In this document: piece after piece, positions 34,801 to 45,620 of the stretch
How positions within the stretch are numbered: position 1 is the stretch's first letter
How the letters are laid out: each line of letters starts with the position of its first letter
From: Brachionus plicatilis
Taxonomy: Eukaryota > Rotifera > Eurotatoria > Ploima > Brachionidae
Assembly (NCBI GenBank): GCA_010279815.1
Contig: QEOQ01000192.1
Coordinates: forward strand, 686,936 to 750,935
Reading direction: 5' to 3'
DNA length: 64,000 nt
Program-made: the position numbers and the translations under genes
Notes under the pieces: model-generated
The model's input: the letters and a program-made list of their open reading frames with translations, nothing else
Told to the model about the DNA's origin: nothing
The model's database searches: none

Positions 34801-36452
34801 CAAAAGAGAACTCCGAGAGAATTTAGTTTGTCAATGGTTCTTTTGGGTTCTTTATGTTTTATTTTTTGGCTTCATTTAAAACTTTTAATGTTCCTTTAGG
34901 GTTTTTTTTAAACCTATTTTAATTTTTATACTTTTAGACCGAATTTTTTTTGATTCCATTTAGATTTTTTTCACATTTTAACTTGTAACTCTAGTTGCTT
35001 TGACTATTTTTTAAAAAAATGAAAAAATTATTATTTAATTTTTTTTTAAAAACCAAAAAAAGATCAAATAAAAAGGTAAAAAGCAGCTTGAGAATGCTAT
35101 AATTGTGAACCAAAAATAGCAAAGTAAATACTCAAAAAAAAGGACCTAAAATAAACAAAAAAACCCTATTTACTAGTTTATTTGGTTTAAAAAATTTAAA
35201 AAGTTTCAAAAAAACCTTAAAGAACACCGAACATTTTAAATAACTCCAAAAAGAACCAAAATATTCAGTTCATCTAATAAGCTCTTTCCAGCTTCTTTTT
35301 TATTCTTTCCTCATAATAATTCTATGCTTGGTGGAAGTAACAGGTACAGGATGAGGAAAGAAATTGCCAAAAATTCAACTTTTTTACAAACTGAATACTG
35401 ATTAGAACAAGTTTGCCAACCAAACTACAGAAGCAAAATCAATGAACATTTTTTAGACAAAAATCGATTCTTTTTGGTTCTTCATATTTAACTTTTTGAA
35501 TTCATTTAAAATTTTTATTACTTCTTTAGGTTTTTTTTCAATGCTTTATTAATTTTTTAATTTTATAAACTGAATTTTTTTTCTTTTATTTTGGTTCTAT
35601 TTAAATTCTTTTCACATTATGATTTTTTACCCAAGTAACTTTGGTTCTTTTTAACATAACGAATAGATTATTATTTATTTTTTTTTATTTTTTTAAAAGA
35701 AGAACCAGTTTGGTTTGAGAAAAAAAAAGAGCCAAAGTTAATAAGATAAGATAGTCTTAGCAAAAAAGAGCGAAAAGAACATTAAGAAAGCTGTAATTTT
35801 AAGCCAAAAGTACCAAGGTTTATGATCTAGATGAAAAAAGAAGCTAAAATAAATAAAAAAAAATTAAAAATGTTCAAAAAACCCAAAAGAATTCCAAAGA
35901 TCTTAACTGATTCCATAAAGAACCTAAATACTCAGTTCATCAAGTAAGTTCTTTCCAGGTTCTCTTTTATTCTTTCCTCATTTACGATCTTTGCTGGCTG
36001 AGAAGAGGAATTGTCAAAAATTGTGTACCAAAATTCTACTATTTTTCCAAGCTAAAAGTTAGTGACTAGACCAAGCTTGAAAACAAAAGTCCAGGAGAAA
36101 AATCAGTGAAAATTTTCAAGACAGAATTGGATAAATTTTTAAAGAGCAAATTATTGTTTAAGGTCTGTATTGACTTTTTTTCTTAAAGAGGTGGTCCAGA
36201 GGGGTTTTGAGACTCAGAGGGGATCTTACCTTTTGACTTGGCCTCGAATTCGAGCACAATTTGCTTCTCTTTTTTGTATGTGCGTCCCTCTTGGCTATTG
36301 AAGAAAATCTGCGCGCTGCCCTGTGCCGGCACCAGGACCGAGCTGTTCGGCGAGCTCGGATTGATCATGGCCGTCTGAATGAGCTGCGACACGGAGTTTA
36401 TGAGCGCCGGCGAAGCCACGCTGCCAGTAGAACACGCTGAATTGGTCGACAT
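19849..36452 (-). CDS. SRGAP: SLIT-ROBO Rho GTPase-activating protein (F-BAR/RhoGAP/SH3)
   Basis: One eight-exon gene. Exons in transcript order: 36230-36452, 33399-33582, 32848-33370, 26920-28061, 23771-24063, 23299-23693, 20821-21044, 19849-20767. Reading phases agree at every junction and total 3,903 nt (1,300 residues). After an S/N-rich start, an F-BAR domain (about 60-500; RAEVELQYSRDL) should bend membranes. RhoGAP follows (about 535-755; GIFRIPGS with arginine finger R573; FLNHLSEFKDENMMDAYN across an exon join). Then come GPVYEK, a serine-rich linker, SH3 (926-990; ALYDYNG, W958-W959, GYIPDKYI) and a tail with the family's SKPALATRL motif. Such proteins restrain Rac/Cdc42 in cell-shape control. 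The weak point is the 23299-to-21044 junction: its donor would be GTTTAA and read-through meets a stop at once. The start is ATG 36452, with an upstream in-frame stop. Confidence 0.88.
22440..22690. repeat. diverged short TIR element in SRGAP intron 6
   Basis: TACGTGGTAAGGT near 22455 is mirrored by ACCTCGGAACCACGTA near 22660, with partly complementary AT-rich sequence between. Probably an old MITE. Confidence 0.3.
25898..25965 (+). mobile_element. probable retroelement 3' end
   Basis: GGAGCGAAAGCTC can form a hairpin with a GAAA loop and is followed by GAGCC and an ATTT-type repeat tail. It resembles the dispersed GGAGCTTTAGCTC motif. It lies in SRGAP intron 4. Confidence 0.35.
26553..26612 (+). 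repeat. dispersed hairpin motif with A-rich tail
   Basis: GGAGCTTTAGCTCGGTACAG (5-bp stem GAGCT/AGCTC) preceded by a T-rich tract and followed by an ACAAATAAA-type tail. It is the best copy of a motif found at least six times in the window, and lies in SRGAP intron 4. Confidence 0.55.
26733..26850. repeat. TCTCTATTTT cryptic repeat
   Basis: About seven degenerate copies of TCTCTATTTT in 118 bp, 60 nt from the acceptor side of SRGAP exon 4's donor. The complementary AATAGAGA motif occurs near 26320-26365, so the two tracts could pair in the transcript. Confidence 0.5.
28340..28452. repeat. short inverted repeat
   Basis: TACCATATTTTTGC near 28340 and GCAAAATATGGTA near 28432 are complementary, with ACGTAAATTA-type sequence inside. 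A small hairpin element in SRGAP intron 3. Confidence 0.4.
29253..29609. mobile_element. palindromic MITE with 8-bp duplication
   Basis: A 357-bp unit begins GGGGATGTGAAGTTC and ends with GAACTTCACAACCCCC. Its two halves (about 155 bp each) are reverse complements with scattered mismatches, around a loop of about 45 bp. AAAATGAA stands directly outside both ends (29245-29252 and 29610-29617). It has no coding capacity and lies in SRGAP intron 3. Confidence 0.65.
32484..32825. repeat. 98-bp tandem repeat, about 3.5 copies
   Basis: Units are marked by ACTAGAAGAG at 32516, 32615, 32712 and 32811 (spacing 99, 97 and 99) and by TTATTATCCAAAATTTTAAA. Copies are highly similar. The array stops 22 nt from the donor of SRGAP exon 3 (32847), on the intron side. 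Confidence 0.85.
34737..36130. repeat. tandem pair of about 660-bp units in SRGAP intron 1
   Basis: Two diverged direct copies (about 34737-35395 and 35396-36130) share in the same order TTTTTGACAATT, GGTTCTTTATG-like, CAAAAATAGCAAAG-like and TTTATTCTTTCCTCAT. Each unit also has complementary ends (GAGGAAAGAA against TTCTTTCCTC), so each can fold back. No protein is encoded. Confidence 0.6.
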
Positions 36453-38934
36453 TGCGTCCACTAATTAAACATCTCATTTATTTTATTACTAATTCTAAAT
36501 TTATTTTTATTGAAAAATTAAAAAATAAAAAAAAATTTAAAAAAAAAAAAATTATTTTATTTTTTAAAACATGATGATTTTATTTTGTCCTAAATGGATT
36601 TGAGCTAAGCTGCTTAAGGTGCAGAGCATCAATCATAAAATATTCCAAAATCTATCTATTGATCGAGAATTAAATATTCTAGAGGAATAAGTTCAGGCTG
36701 GCTAATGGATTTGGCTTCATAATAAGCATAAAAAATGCAATCGATTTGATTAGAATATGATGGCAAATGTATTTTATGTCTATTTGATTGATTACTTGGA
36801 ATACTCTTAGATTATACAAAGCAAACGAACACTTCTAGATTAAATTTGCCAACTATTCCTAGCAGATAAACAAAATAGTTCTGTATTGCAGGCTTTTTTT
36901 GTTTTGTTGAGCCAAATTTTCTTGTTTTATTTACAAGATCTCGATCTATTCGAGTCTGTGCTAAGGTTATTTACTTAAACGCTTCCTAATGCGTTTGTGT
37001 TTACCACACAGCCGATGGTAAACATGTTTGTTTGTGCGGAGACACAGCCATAGTGCAGTCGATCTAAACATTTTGACTTTTAGATATCGATTTTTGTGAG
37101 ATAGAAAGAAATTACCATTCTAATGGAAAATGTCAAAATTTTCATTCCTAGATAAGATAATTAGAAAAAAAAGCAATTTAATTTATGAGCCAAGATTTCA
37201 CTTGTTTATCTTCCATTCTATTTGCCTAATCTAATTTGAGAATATTTTCCCAATTTATCTTCTGTCGAAATCCATTGCTACAAATTCTGATAAAATGAGA
37301 TCAAATTAAGATTTTATTAATTAAAATTTTTTTGATTTTTTCGTCAAATTTTCGATGAATCATTGTTTTTTCCTTGTAGAAAATGATAACTGATGCAAAA
37401 TAATGAATTTTCATATTTTTGATCAATGTTAAATTCAAAATTTGGCAATTATTTTTGTACCAAAAAAAAGAAAAATTAAATTTTGCATTTTAATAAAATT
37501 AGAAACTCTTTGATTCAACGATTTAACAGCTATTTTGTTAAATTTTATGATTTTGGGAAAAAATCATTTTAAGAGCAAAAATATAATAAAATAAATTTTT
37601 TTCAAACAAAAACTTAAATTTGACTAAATTTAATTTTGCATTCATTCTGCAAACTTTGGCATTTAAAAAAATTGAAATTTCTTGATTTAATGATTTAATT
37701 TTTATTTAATTTCATTTTTTCATTTTAGGCTTAAATCACCTTGAAAGCTAAAATAAAATATTTTTTGCTCATTTACATTAATTAAACATCATCAATATTA
37801 TTTTAACAAAAATATTGTGAAAACTTTGTACAAAAATAAAAGAGTGATTTACGATCACAAATATTTTTTTTCGTTTCAATTTGATGCACAAATAAAAAAA
37901 TTTAAAAATATAAAAAATTAAAAAAAAAACCTTATTTATTTTAAACATTTTTTGATTTAACTTTTTGATTTTTTTCAATTGCTCTGCTGTTTCCCAAAAT
38001 TTCGGCAAAATATTTTGTGCCAAAAAAGAAAAATTAAATTCTGCATTCATTATCTTAATTTACAGATTTAAAAAAAAAACTTTGATTTGGCTTGATTTAA
38101 TGATTTTACAACCATTTCTTCAATTTTCTATTTTTAGTTTTTAATTCTATTTTTAAAATCACTTCAAGAGCTAAAATAGAATAAATTTTGTTGTTGTTGT
38201 TGTTGTTTAATTATTACATATGATCTTAATTTATCTTAAAGGACCGTGGGGCTTGATTGCTTAAAATTAATTCGAAGCCCAAATTTCCACTAATTCTTTC
38301 CAGTGATCTCTTCTGGAAATATAATGGAAAAAAATATTTCTCTTATTTTCATCAAATCAATACATGGTTTTATAACAACGCCTGGTATTTATTTCAAATG
38401 CTGAAAGCTTAATTATCTTTTCCCTTTTCCGTTTTTATATGCCACTTCACCTTTGATAAATTAATCAACGTTCGAATTAAAAAAACTGAAAAAAAAAATT
38501 ATTAATAATCTAATTATACATTTTATTTTATAATTTATTGATCGGCGAACGTCCCTTAGATATAAAAATTTATCTCTTATTCAAAAATGTTGCTCTTTCT
38601 CCCAAAATCCCAAAGAAACCTTTAGACATAAATTGTCTATTAGTTTTCAATTGTGTTTGTCCTATAAAATATGAACTTTTTTTTTGATATTAATTTAACT
38701 TCCGGTCTAAATTTTGTTTAATTGTCTCAATTTTGAAATATGAGAGCAATCCAGGCTCACCAAATTTTAGACAACAATGGATCCAAATAGAAAAAATATC
38801 GATAGTTTAAGAGTCAATTAGTTACAGACTGTAGCTAACCTTAACTAAATCTAAAAATGCCCTCAACAAAAAAATATTAATTTTTAAATGTTTAACATTT
38901 TTTCTGACAGAAAGTTTGATATAGATTAAAATTT
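36453..38934. other. 5' flank of SRGAP, intergenic
   Basis: No gene. 36560-37330 is less repetitive than its surroundings. 37320-38190 holds three diverged copies of a segment with TTGATTTAATGATTTAA and GAAAGCTAAAATAAAATA, ending in a short TTG microsatellite (38188-38206). Confidence 0.45.
36930..37090 (-). promoter_or_regulatory. candidate promoter/enhancer of SRGAP
   Basis: About 160 bp of clearly higher GC content, 0.5-0.6 kb upstream of the SRGAP start. It contains the inverted pair AAACGC/GCGTTT and several GTAAACA/TGTTTGTTT forkhead-type sites. The regulatory role is inferred from position and composition only. Confidence 0.25.
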
Positions 38935-39900
38935 GTAATTTAAATTTTTTTTCTTTTCATTATAAACTTTTTTTTTCAAAAATGAAATTAAAAGTGTAAC
39001 ACAATTTAACTCCAAAAGAAATGAACTTGAAGTTCGCCTTATTTCTAAAAGTAGTAGATAAGAGTTTAAGATATTTTTATTTAAAATTTTTCCAACAAAA
39101 AAAAATAAACTTAATAGGTAAAAATTCAAAAATTAGCTCTGTTTTTTACAATATCTAAATAATATTTAAATTTTTCATTATTCTTTTGCTGAACGCTAAA
39201 TCAAAGCAGTTATCTCCTTGTAATTAAATTTAAGAAAAAGGAATTTTTTTAAATTAGTTTTTAAGACAACGAAAATAGAGCATTAAATACAAAGGTTAAA
39301 GAAAAGGCTCGAAAAAAGTTTATCTTCCAGATTGGAATTTTTTTCGCATTAAATAAAAGGTTTCAAAATTTTAAAATTTTGAAAATTCTTTTTTGTATTT
39401 TTAACAACCCAAAAATTCTAATTGATTGTCTTTTTTTATTAATCGAAAATAAATAAAAATCTCCCTATTTATTTCAAATTTTATTTTTTTTTTAATTTTT
39501 TAGAAAATCAAAAAAAAACATTTCCTATTCTGAAAACCAAATTGCATTTTTAAAAAGCATTTCGCCTATAAGAAGAATATCGCCAATATTCTATCAGCTG
39601 CGAATATCGCTAGTCAGCTGTCTGAAGGGTTAATGCTAAGCAAAAGAAAAATGAAAAAAATAAACATTATTTAGATATTGTAGAAAATAAAGCTAATTAT
39701 TGAATTTTTTCCAATTTATTTTATCTTTTTTAATGGAAAATATTTTACAATAAAATATTTTAAACTCAAATCTACTACTTTTAGAAGTAAAGCGAACTTT
39801 AAGTTGATTTCTATTGGAGTTATTAGCATCCAAACCATGCTTTATTTTTAGTATCATTTTTGAAAAAAAAATAATCAAAAAAAATTAAATTTTGATAAAT
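38935..39900. mobile_element. fold-back element
   Basis: Arms at about 38935-39125 and 39700-39900 are reverse complements over about 190 bp. The best block is TCTACTACTTTTAGAA (39770) against TTCTAAAAGTAGTAGA (39043). The centre holds GAATATCGCCAATATTC, itself a hairpin. No target-site duplication was found and no protein is encoded. Confidence 0.5.
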
Positions 39901-40818
39901 TAGAATAAAACCAAATAATTTGGACAAAGCTAATTTTTTCGTTTCCCTATAATTAGGTTTAATTTTTGTCAAAAAAAGCTAAAGTTGAACATTGCTAATG
40001 AAAAATAAGCTAGATAATCTCTAAGGAGAGAGGAAGGTACAGGTCGAGTGTGTGAATATTAAGCTTAGTATTTAGTTAAACACTTTATTTAAAATAAGTT
40101 TAGAAAATAACAATGATCTCTCTTTTCTCTCTAAATAAAAAGCTATACATTATGTTGCAAAAATTTAAAAATTAATTAATTTATTAATCTAAAATTGTTT
40201 ATTTATTGAATTTGACCAAAAATTCAGTGCAAAAGAAAAAAATAGATTAATTAATAACTAATTTGTAGAATTTTTCGGCACAAAAATATAATTATCTTTT
40301 AAATATTTAAAATCAAAAAACTTCCTTTAAAAATTATAAAATGAAAGTCGGTTCAAAAATTTAGAAATTCGGATAATCCAAAATATTAAACAATTATAAC
40401 AATCTTTTTACACATATTTACATATCTTCCAATTTTGAGTAAATTGTGCTCTTAAACTGCTTAATTTAAATACTCTCCAACTCCTCATGATGAATATAAA
40501 GCGGGTTTTGATTCAAGATATGTCGAATACCCGACTACATTGGGTAACTGCTTTCTGACTATTTCTTCTTTCTTTCCTGAACTGATCAATACTTTTTTAT
40601 CTATTGATGAATTAACCTCCTATAAGGAGAAGCAAAAATTAAAAAAATTACAAATCAAAAAAAAATTCATAAAGAAATAATAAAAAATTTAATAAATAAA
40701 TTAATTTAATTTAATACTTAAACATTTTTCACCTGTCATTACTTACATTGTGTTAAATATTTTAACTTATTTTACTTTTATCTTATATTTCCTTTACATT
40801 TTTATTTTATTTTTTTTT

Positions 40819-40862
40819 CTGAAGGAGCTTTAGCTAGGCACAGATAAAAAAAATAAAAAATG
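40819..40862 (+). repeat. dispersed hairpin motif with A-rich tail
   Basis: GAAGGAGCTTTAGCTAGGCACAG, given as GAAGGAGCTTTAG plus CTAGGCACAG, followed by an A-rich tail. Same family as 26553. Confidence 0.5.
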
Positions 40863-40915
40863 TCCTTTCAGAACAACATTGCTGTATTTATAGCCTGGTC
40901 ATGTCACTTTACCAA

Positions 40916-41197
40916 CAGGGTTGTTTAAAAGTCCCAAAAAAAAGTCCAAGTCCGGACTTTTTTTTTTAAATTTGCTAGATCAGACTTCATATCAAAAAAT
41001 GTATATACTCTTGGGTTGTTTAATGCAAATAGATTTGCCATATTTCAGAATTTTCTTGCAATTTTAGCATAAAAGTCTTCACAATTCCTCGTAAGTATTC
41101 AAAATTTTAAAGCCTGGACTTGGACTTTTTATAGAAAAATTTAAAAAAAGTCCGGACTTGGACTTGACATGAGATTTGTGACTTTTAAACAACTCTG
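40916..41197. mobile_element. hAT-like MITE, AAGTC family
   Basis: A 282-bp unit with ends CAGGGTTGTTTAAAAGTC and GACTTTTAAACAACTCTG (complement CAGAGTTGTTTAAAAGTC). AAGTCC/GGACTT repeats lie inside both ends. The flanks TTTACCAA and TATACTAC agree at only 5 of 8 positions, so any duplication has decayed. Related to the element at 8441-9219. Confidence 0.55.
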
Positions 41198-43528
41198 TAT
41201 ACTACAATATTTCTAATAAAAATGGTTAATCATGGTTTGGATGGAAGAACTAGTAAGAGATTGAGTTGGTAATTTTTATTAGACTGTAGGAAAAATATGA
41301 AAAACTTTACATTGAATAAAATTTTTTCTTGGAATATTTTGAGAAAATCTTAAAAAACATTTTAAAAATTCCAGCAAATTATACTAAAATATTACTATCT
41401 TCATCTTATTTTTATTTTGATCAGAAAAGTTATTAAATTTATTTTTTTTAATTTATTAATCAAAAATAAATTAATATTATACTAAAATCTAAAATCGCTC
41501 TTTTTTCGGTTTTTCATTGAGACAACATCCGTCACATAAAGTAATTTATTAATTTATTTATTTGTGATTAACTTCCTTCAGGAGAAGTAAAGTAAAGATA
41601 AATAAAAAAAACTAGAGTTTAAATAAGTGTAAAAAAGTCAAAAGAGCTCATGCTCGATACAGATATACAAATAGATAAAATAAATTGTAAAGAAAAAAAT
41701 AGAAATAGAAAAAAAAAAGAATTTACAATTTAAATTTAGTAAAGTTTGGTTGACCAAGAAAGGTGAGTCTCAATTAGGTTCAATAAGTTGATCAAATTTT
41801 GTAGAACAAAAATCCAAACACTAGATGAGAATATTTTCTGCCTAGCGAATTAAGCCATTAATGGAAATGCAATGCGAAAAATGAACTTTTCGACCAGCTG
41901 GTTTTTCAATTCAAACTTCTAATTAATTCATGGAAAAAGAAATGTATTTTCATAATTTTGAACTGATAGATATGCTCTAGAAAATAAAAAAATGTTCAAA
42001 AAAAAAAAGTTTAAATGATGTGATTAAAATTTGGGGTTCATTTAGAAAAAAGATAGAATTGTCTAAAATTTGAACCAGTTTAAAATGAGATTTTTGTTGT
42101 TGTTGTTGTTGTTGTTGTAAAAGATAAAAAACAAATTTTCAAATTTACCTTCATGTGTTTTGACTGACCTTTTAAGCTACATCTAGCCAAGCGATGTATT
42201 TATCCCCGCTGGTTATTTCAGGGAAAATTTAGACACAAATTGAAAATGTCAAAATTTTAAAAAATATGATAAACATCATGCTACACAAGTGTTCCAAAAA
42301 AGCAAACTAAATCTAGACTAAACTTAGCTTTTAATTAGTTCATGTGTCGAGTACTTTAGAAGATAGTTAGTAAATCGATAATTATTGATTAAGTACTGGT
42401 ATCAGACAAAAAATAGCTTAGAAACATATGCTGGCCAGCTCTATGAACCAGATTTGTTGGGTATGAATTTGTGCACTTGTTGGAGTGAGAGGAGAAAAAA
42501 TCGATTTTTGTTTCGCTCTGATTTTTTGTTTATCCTGTGATTATCGATTAATTTTTTTTTATTTTCCGCTCGGGATTCGGTTCTCAGAGCGTAAATAATA
42601 CCTTATATTTGTCATATCAGTCTATCGCCTAGGGGAGCTTGTTTTGACACCACTTTCTTTATTTTTAATTAAATAATTTTGTTAGATTTCAATCAAAGGT
42701 CCTCTAGTTTTAGATTACGGCTTTTATAGAGCGACAGTTGAAATTTTATCATTCAACTTAAGTGTTAAATTTCGATTCTTTTTTTATCTGTGAAAATAAG
42801 TCGGATGTTTTTCTATAATAAGGCTGATTTTTTCTGATTTTGTTTTTCGCTTTAAAAGCATGTTCATGCTTAGCTTAATGTGAAGCTTAATTAAGTTACA
42901 GCTTATCCTGATTAATTATAGCTTATGATTGAATATAATTTACCTTAAAAAATGAATAGATGAAAAGCAATTTAGCCCATTTTAATTTTTAGATTTTTTT
43001 TGTAGTTTGCTTATAATTTTATTTTTTTTTGTAGATTTTTTTCATAAAGTTAAATCAATAATTTTCAAAGGATCTAAAATAACAGTTAAAAAACTTAAAA
43101 GAATTGAATCTTCAAGAACTTTAGTTGGTTTGAGTTGGTTTTTAGTTGGTTGGTGTCTATTTGGAGTTTTTTAAAGAAAAAAAAAAAAGAAAGGAAAAAA
43201 GAAAAAGAAAAAGCAAAGAACAATTTGAATAATAATTATTGAAATTAAAAATTAACATTTTAAAGGAGATATTAAAAAAAAAAAAAAAATTCTATAGCAT
43301 TAATTTTGTCTTATTTGATTTTACTTTTAATCATTCCTTTTTTTTTGTCTTGCTTTCCTAAAACTTCAATTTTGTAAACACGTATCGCAAACTTCATCAT
43401 GTTTCAATATATCTATTTTAATTCCAAACTCTCACAAACTTTTTTCATATTTTTATTTTTATTTTACTTAACTTTTAAATTTTTAATTTTTAATTTTACT
43501 TAACTTAATTTTTATTTTTTTATTTTAT
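41198..43528. other. intergenic, no gene recognised
   Basis: Contains another diverged hairpin-tail copy near 41641 (AGAGCTCATGCTCGATACAG) and a TTG microsatellite (42094-42118). A less AT-rich stretch at about 42160-42760 could be regulatory or an old element. No open frame with coding character was seen. Confidence 0.4.
42094..42118 (+). repeat. (TTG)n microsatellite
   Basis: Eight TTG units. Shorter runs occur at 38188-38206 and 49925-49939. Confidence 0.9.
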
Positions 43529-43578
43529 TCTGAAGGAGCTTAAGCTCGGTACAGTTAACAAATAAATAAAAAAATAAT
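43529..43578 (+). repeat. dispersed hairpin motif with A-rich tail
   Basis: GAAGGAGCTTAAGCTCGG then TACAG and an ACAAATAAATAAA-type tail. It abuts the LINE fragment that follows, so one element may have inserted beside or into the other. Confidence 0.5.
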
Positions 43579-43579
43579 C

Positions 43580-44150
43580 TTCAAGAACTGAACCTTCGAC
43601 AACAGATCACTCAATTGGCGAAGTGGCTACTTCGGTGCAATGAGCGAGTACTTTGAAAATAATATTTTTCGAAAAGAAACACAGAAAAGGCCTGTCCAAG
43701 ATTTTTACTCTGACTTTCTATACGCTTTCGGTGAGCACGTCAAGTTATTTGTCAAAATAAGTCAGGTCAGGCCGCTAACAGGAACCATCATGGTGGAATA
43801 CCGAAATTGCTTCACTTGCTCGTAAAAAGAGACGAGTTTTTATCTGCAGACGTATTGACAGGCATAATGAAGAGTAGATACTGATGTAAGCTGGTCAAGC
43901 ACGTGGTGAAAAATGGCATCATCGAGTAAGAGCGCTAGTGCATCTAAAGCTAATTTACTCCTACAAGAACCGGCACTACTGGTCAAGGGAAAGCATATCA
44001 GCTTTGATGGATTTGGGTAACCAAATCGTCACGGACAAAGTGGGCATCTGCCAAAGGCAGAATTCTTTCTTCTTCTAAGTGTTCGAGCCATCGACTTCGA
44101 GAGGAGCCGTCATTACCACGGAAGCAAATTTTAAAGTAAAAACTAGACCT
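43580..44150 (+). mobile_element. decayed LINE fragment, N-terminal side of RT
   Basis: GC-richer than its surroundings. Reading the plus strand across stops and frameshifts gives LARKKRRVFICRRIDRHNEE and later SALMDLGNQIVTDK, then SVFE. This order (basic linker, then a D.G..VTD..K segment and F..VF) matches the region just before the reverse transcriptase palm in Jockey/CR1-like elements. No frame is intact. The short frame at 43640-43825 is part of it. Confidence 0.45.
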
Positions 44151-44401
44151 GATCCAAGTTTTTCAATTGAAAATGTCGCATATTTCTATAGATATTATTC
44201 ATTTAAAATATAATTTGGGAGAATTACTTCAAGGAATATAATCGTTAAAAAGTGAGAAATTCAATAAATTCTTTAAAACGCATTTAATAGAATCATTGAG
44301 TACTACAACAAATGAGGATTTAAAATCAACGAAAATATATCTTGCTATACAACATTTACTGTAGCTGGACATCAAGAAATTATGAGAAAAAAAAAACTTT
44401 C

Positions 44402-45620
44402 GTCAATTATATGCTAATATTTTGAAAATGTTGCAGCCTTAAAAATAATTGCTTGAATTCAATAGATGAAACAATTACCTAAAAATAATTATTTTTTATT
44501 TAAAAAGTTTTAAAGCTATAATTTGTAGGTTTTAAGCAGGTTAAAAAAAATAAACTTCATTGAACAAATTTTTTATTTAACAAAATATTTGAATTAATTT
44601 TATCATTCAAATAATAAAAAATAAATCACACTGTTTTTGAAAATGGATTTCGGAACTACGAACTTCTCTTTAAAACTACGACTTGGTATTTAAAAATTGA
44701 AAAAAGTGTTTTATTTAAAAATAAGATCACGAGATTTAATTGTAAATTTTTTTCATTTTAAAAAATAATTGTAAATTATAATTAAATTTAAAAGATTAAA
44801 ATGAATTTAAAATCTCTTGTTTAATAAATTTATTTTTCAAATGATTTAAAAAAATTCAAAAACTAATGTTAAAATAAATATTAAAATAAAATTATAATTT
44901 GAGACAAAGAGTAGTCCCATCACCAAGCTTTAGCATTGAAATATCAACCCTTTTGTCATTCTTTACAAATTCATTTACTTCACGAATTGCTTTTGTATCT
45001 TCATCTTGACACTTTTCATCACAAACTTTGCCTGACCATATAACATTATCGATGGCTATTATTCCACCTTTTCTCAATAATTTAAGACACAACTCGTAAT
45101 ATTTCAAATAGTTTATCTTGTCTGCATCAATAAATGCAAAATCGTATTGACCACTTTGGCCTTGGTCAATCATTTTCTGCAAAATGTCAACTGCATCACC
45201 AATTTCAACTTGGATTTTTTTCTCCACTCCAGCTTCTTGCCAAATATCTCGAGCCAGATACTCATCAGAAATATCCATACAAATAATTTGTGCATCATCA
45301 GGAAGAGCCATTGCCATGGTCATTGTTGTGTATCCAGTGAATGCTCCAACTTCAATGCATTTCTTTGCATTCATTGATTTTAACAAAAGTTGAAAAAATT
45401 GAGCTTCATCAGTTGATCCAAGCATCATGCCAACTTAATTTAAAATTTTTTTAATTAAATTTTATCAAATTGTTTTGATTCAGTTATGTACGTGTCATTG
45501 CTTTGGTTCTCTCGATTAACTTTTCCTGCTGAGGGCTCAGCCTCAAAGAATGGCTATTAATGTACTGTTGGATTGGGTCATTTGAAGAATGCGACTTCAT
45601 TGAACTCATTTTTAAAAAGT
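44402..45620. repeat. inverted duplication, left arm
   Basis: About 1.2 kb, reverse-complementary to 52133-53325 and containing the whole O-methyltransferase gene plus about 490 bp of its 3' flank. Homology stops close to the start codon. Exon 2, the intron and most of the 3' flank are about 99% alike by eye. Confidence 0.93.
44892..45609 (-). CDS. class I SAM-dependent O-methyltransferase, copy A
   Basis: Exons 45492-45609 and 44892-45433, with a 58-nt intron (GTACAT donor, AATTAAG acceptor), give 219 residues. It has the caffeoyl-CoA/catechol O-methyltransferase fold: SAM motif I EVGAFTGYT at 67-75, metal-binding DADK at 142-145 and DN at 168-169. Such enzymes methylate a hydroxyl of small catechol-like substrates using a divalent metal; the substrate here is unknown. 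COMTD1-like proteins are the likeliest relatives. No signal or membrane segment is seen. It differs from copy B at five residues (S3, H7, E29, T39, S133), four of them in exon 1. Confidence 0.9.

Noticed and set aside
37778..39878. Three short minus-strand frames (37778-38050, 38926-39129, 39693-39878)
   Set aside because: AT-rich composition, and two of them overlap the arms of a fold-back element.
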